From: an uncultured Lachnospiraceae bacterium
GTDB lineage: Bacteria; Bacillota; Clostridia; Lachnospirales; Lachnospiraceae
Assembly (NCBI GenBank): GCA_947594085.1
Contig: CANQEB010000146.1
Coordinates: 1-6,400, forward strand
Reading direction: 5' to 3'
DNA: 6,400 nt
The notes under the pieces were generated by a model. It did no database searches and had not been told where the DNA came from. It saw only the letters and a list, made by a program, of their open reading frames with translations. Of this stretch, positions 4,855-6,400 are shown one piece after another. The translations under genes were made by a program, and so were the position numbers. Every line of letters starts with the position of its first letter. The stretch's first letter is position 1.

Positions 4855-6400
4855 GCAGATTCGGCGCAACGCCGCCGGGAACCGAAAGGGGAACGGCCTG
4901 TTCTTTGGCTCCCTCGTCGTCGCCATTGTCGCCTGTTACACGCTTCTGTCCCTCGGGGAACAGGACGTCATGCAGTTCCTCGCCACGATAGAGAGCGATG
5001 CCGTCGGCAAACTGATGCTGCTGCTCCCCGTCGTGTACGCGGTCTCCCTGTTTTTTGTCTTTTTCCTCGTCTATTTCGCCTGCCGCTACCAGACCGACAG
5101 CCGCAGACGGGAGCTGGGAATGTACCTGATGCTGGGGATGAAGCGGAGCCGCCTGTTCGGGATGCTTTTCGGTGAAACACTGTGGAACAGCATGATCTCC
5201 CTGATCGTCGGACTTCCTGTGGCGCTGTTCCTGACCGAAGGGATCAGCCTCGCCACGGCAAAGATCGTGGGACTCGGAATCATCGGGCATCGCTTTTCGT
5301 TCTCTCCGGCCGCCGTTTTGTGGACGGTGTGCGGCTTCGTCCTCGTGCAGCTTTTCTCCATGCTGATTATCTGCGTCAGCCTCGGCAGGACTGAGCCGGC
5401 GGATTTCTTCCGCTCCGGAGACACCGAAAAGCAGATTGTCTCCTCCGCCGGAAGGAGCAGGGTATTTCTGTGCGCGGGGCTTGTCCTTCTGTTTTCCGCT
5501 TATTATCTCGGCATATTCCGGCTGCGGTCGCTGGAGCTTGCGGTCATGCTTGCCACCGTCCTTTTCGGGATTTTGGGCACCTTCCTTCTGTACCGTGGCC
5601 TGGGCGGTTTCCTGGGGCTGCGCATCCGCAGGAAATCCCCCGACGCGGTCGGCCTTCAAACCTTTACAGCCAGACAGGTGCAGGAAAATGTCCTGTCGCA
5701 GCACAAGGCGCTGGCCGTATCTTCTTTGCTTCTGATGACGGCGCTGGCCTGTATCTCCTTCGGCATCGCTATGGGGATGATACGCACCGTCAGCAGCCGC
5801 AGCGTGGATTTCTCGCTCTTTGGGGAGGAAGCGCAGATTGACGCTGTCCTCTCTCAGGACAAGATCCGTGAGATGGTGGGGGACAGTTATCCGCTGTATC
5901 TTTCCCATGTGAAGGACGGATATTACAGAAATCAGGAAAATGCCTTTGACACCGGCGAGCTGGTGGACGCCCTCGCGGGCATTGACGGCTCCGGCAACAT
6001 CATAGAAAACCTGCATCTCGAGTATGTGATCTCTCTGAGCTCCTACAACCGTATTCTGGAAAACGCCGGAAAAGCGCCGATCGACCTGTCCGGCGGGAAA
6101 GTCGCCATGTATTCCTCGCTGGCAAGGGAAGGGGATTTCGGAACGATCATCCAGGAAGCCCTGGAGAAAAATATATCGATCGACATCGATGGGACGGATT
6201 ACCCTGTCCTCCCCACACTCTATTACGACAACATCGTCGCGGATCGGGCCATCACCCTTTATCTGGGGTTGATCGTTCCGGATGAGCTGTACGCGCGGCT
6301 CGCCGGTGAGCAAGGGGCGTACTGCCGGAATGTGCGGATCCGCGACGAGGAGGTGGAGAATTCCGGGCTGATGCAGGCTGTCCGGAAAATGGACGCGCTG
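4844..6400 (+). CDS. BceB-like ABC permease, FtsX family (3' end cut by window edge)
   Basis: The frame is open from ATG 4844 to the last base, giving 519 residues; BceB proteins are usually about 620-670 with ten helices. Seven hydrophobic segments are visible, near 19-37, 57-79, 104-130, 156-180, 205-224, 231-250 and 289-312. Between the second and third lies RRRELGMYLMLGMKRSRL, the cytoplasmic FtsX-type coupling motif shared by BceB proteins. From about 313 on the chain is polar (for example SVDFSLFGEEAQIDAVL). This is the large extracellular domain between helices 7 and 8 that in this family detects the peptide. The last three helices should lie beyond the window. AGGAGG (4830-4835), inside the ATPase gene, is 8 nt before the ATG. 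With the ATPase it should form a plasma-membrane resistance or sensing transporter. Downstream neighbours, including a possible BceRS pair, are out of view. Confidence 0.94.
   Translation, partial: MFFKQIRRNAAGNRKGNGLFFGSLVVAIVACYTLLSLGEQDVMQFLATIESDAVGKLMLLLPVVYAVSLFFVFFLVYFACRYQTDSRRRELGMYLMLGMKRSRLFGMLFGETLWNSMISLIVGLPVALFLTEGISLATAKIVGLGIIGHRFSFSPAAVLWTVCGFVLVQLFSMLIICVSLGRTEPADFFRSGDTEKQIVSSAGRSRVFLCAGLVLLFSAYYLGIFRLRSLELAVMLATVLFGILGTFLLYRGLGGFLGLRIRRKSPDAVGLQTFTARQVQENVLSQHKALAVSSLLLMTALACISFGIAMGMIRTVSSRSVDFSLFGEEAQIDAVLSQDKIREMVGDSYPLYLSHVKDGYYRNQENAFDTGELVDALAGIDGSGNIIENLHLEYVISLSSYNRILENAGKAPIDLSGGKVAMYSSLAREGDFGTIIQEALEKNISIDIDGTDYPVLPTLYYDNIVADRAITLYLGLIVPDELYARLAGEQGAYCRNVRIRDEEVENSGLMQAVRKMDAL

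Noticed and set aside
4814..6313. A 499-codon open frame on the minus strand, antisense to the permease
   Set aside because: It covers the BceB-like gene, whose reading frame has clear helices, an FtsX coupling motif and a strong ribosome site. The antisense product is Gln/Arg/His-rich and low in recognisable structure.
1..6400. CRISPR arrays, tRNA or rRNA genes, insertion sequences, attachment sites
   Set aside because: I saw no regularly spaced repeats, cloverleaf-like segments, transposase motifs or terminal repeats. Intergenic DNA is limited to about 200 bp (1129-1328) and 179 bp (3893-4071), both described.

Overview
The window has about 50-55% GC by eye and is gene-dense, with strong Shine-Dalgarno (SD) sites. 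Its mix of LytTR/GHKL signalling genes, a BceAB-type transporter and a ferredoxin-fused aldo/keto reductase points to a Gram-positive Bacillota, class Clostridia. A gut Lachnospiraceae-like anaerobe is my best guess from protein style; no rRNA or other taxonomic marker is present.

Layout. Positions 1-1128 (minus) hold the first 376 residues of an ABC exporter subunit; the window edge cuts it just as the nucleotide-binding domain begins. A perfect 13-bp hairpin at 1188-1217 separates it from a minus-strand gene set transcribed from about 3926 down to the hairpin. In order, that set is an aldo/keto reductase with a two-cluster [4Fe-4S] tail (3892-2741), a LytTR response regulator (2695-1997) and a short soluble GHKL histidine kinase (1991-1329). 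Only 45 nt separate the reductase from the regulator. The regulator stop codon lies inside the kinase ribosome-binding site, so regulator and kinase are almost certainly co-translated.

A 179-bp divergent region (3893-4071) follows. It carries a perfect minus-strand TATAAT for the reductase set. On the plus strand it carries an extended -10 with a poor -35, and a 7-3-7 palindrome where an activator would sit. The plus strand then encodes a BceA-like ATPase (4072-4854), overlapped by 11 nt by a BceB-like FtsX-family permease (4844 onward), which is cut at 6400 inside its large extracellular domain.

How the genes may work together. BceAB-type transporters classically give resistance to, or sense, cell-wall-active peptides and are usually driven by a BceRS (OmpR-type) two-component system. 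No such regulator lies in the window; the only two-component system here is the LytTR/GHKL pair. It may control a neighbouring transporter, or the Bce regulator may lie downstream of 6400. The families are ordinary. The less usual points are the kinase with no membrane sensor, the reductase lacking half of its catalytic tetrad, and the coupling of that reductase to a two-component system.
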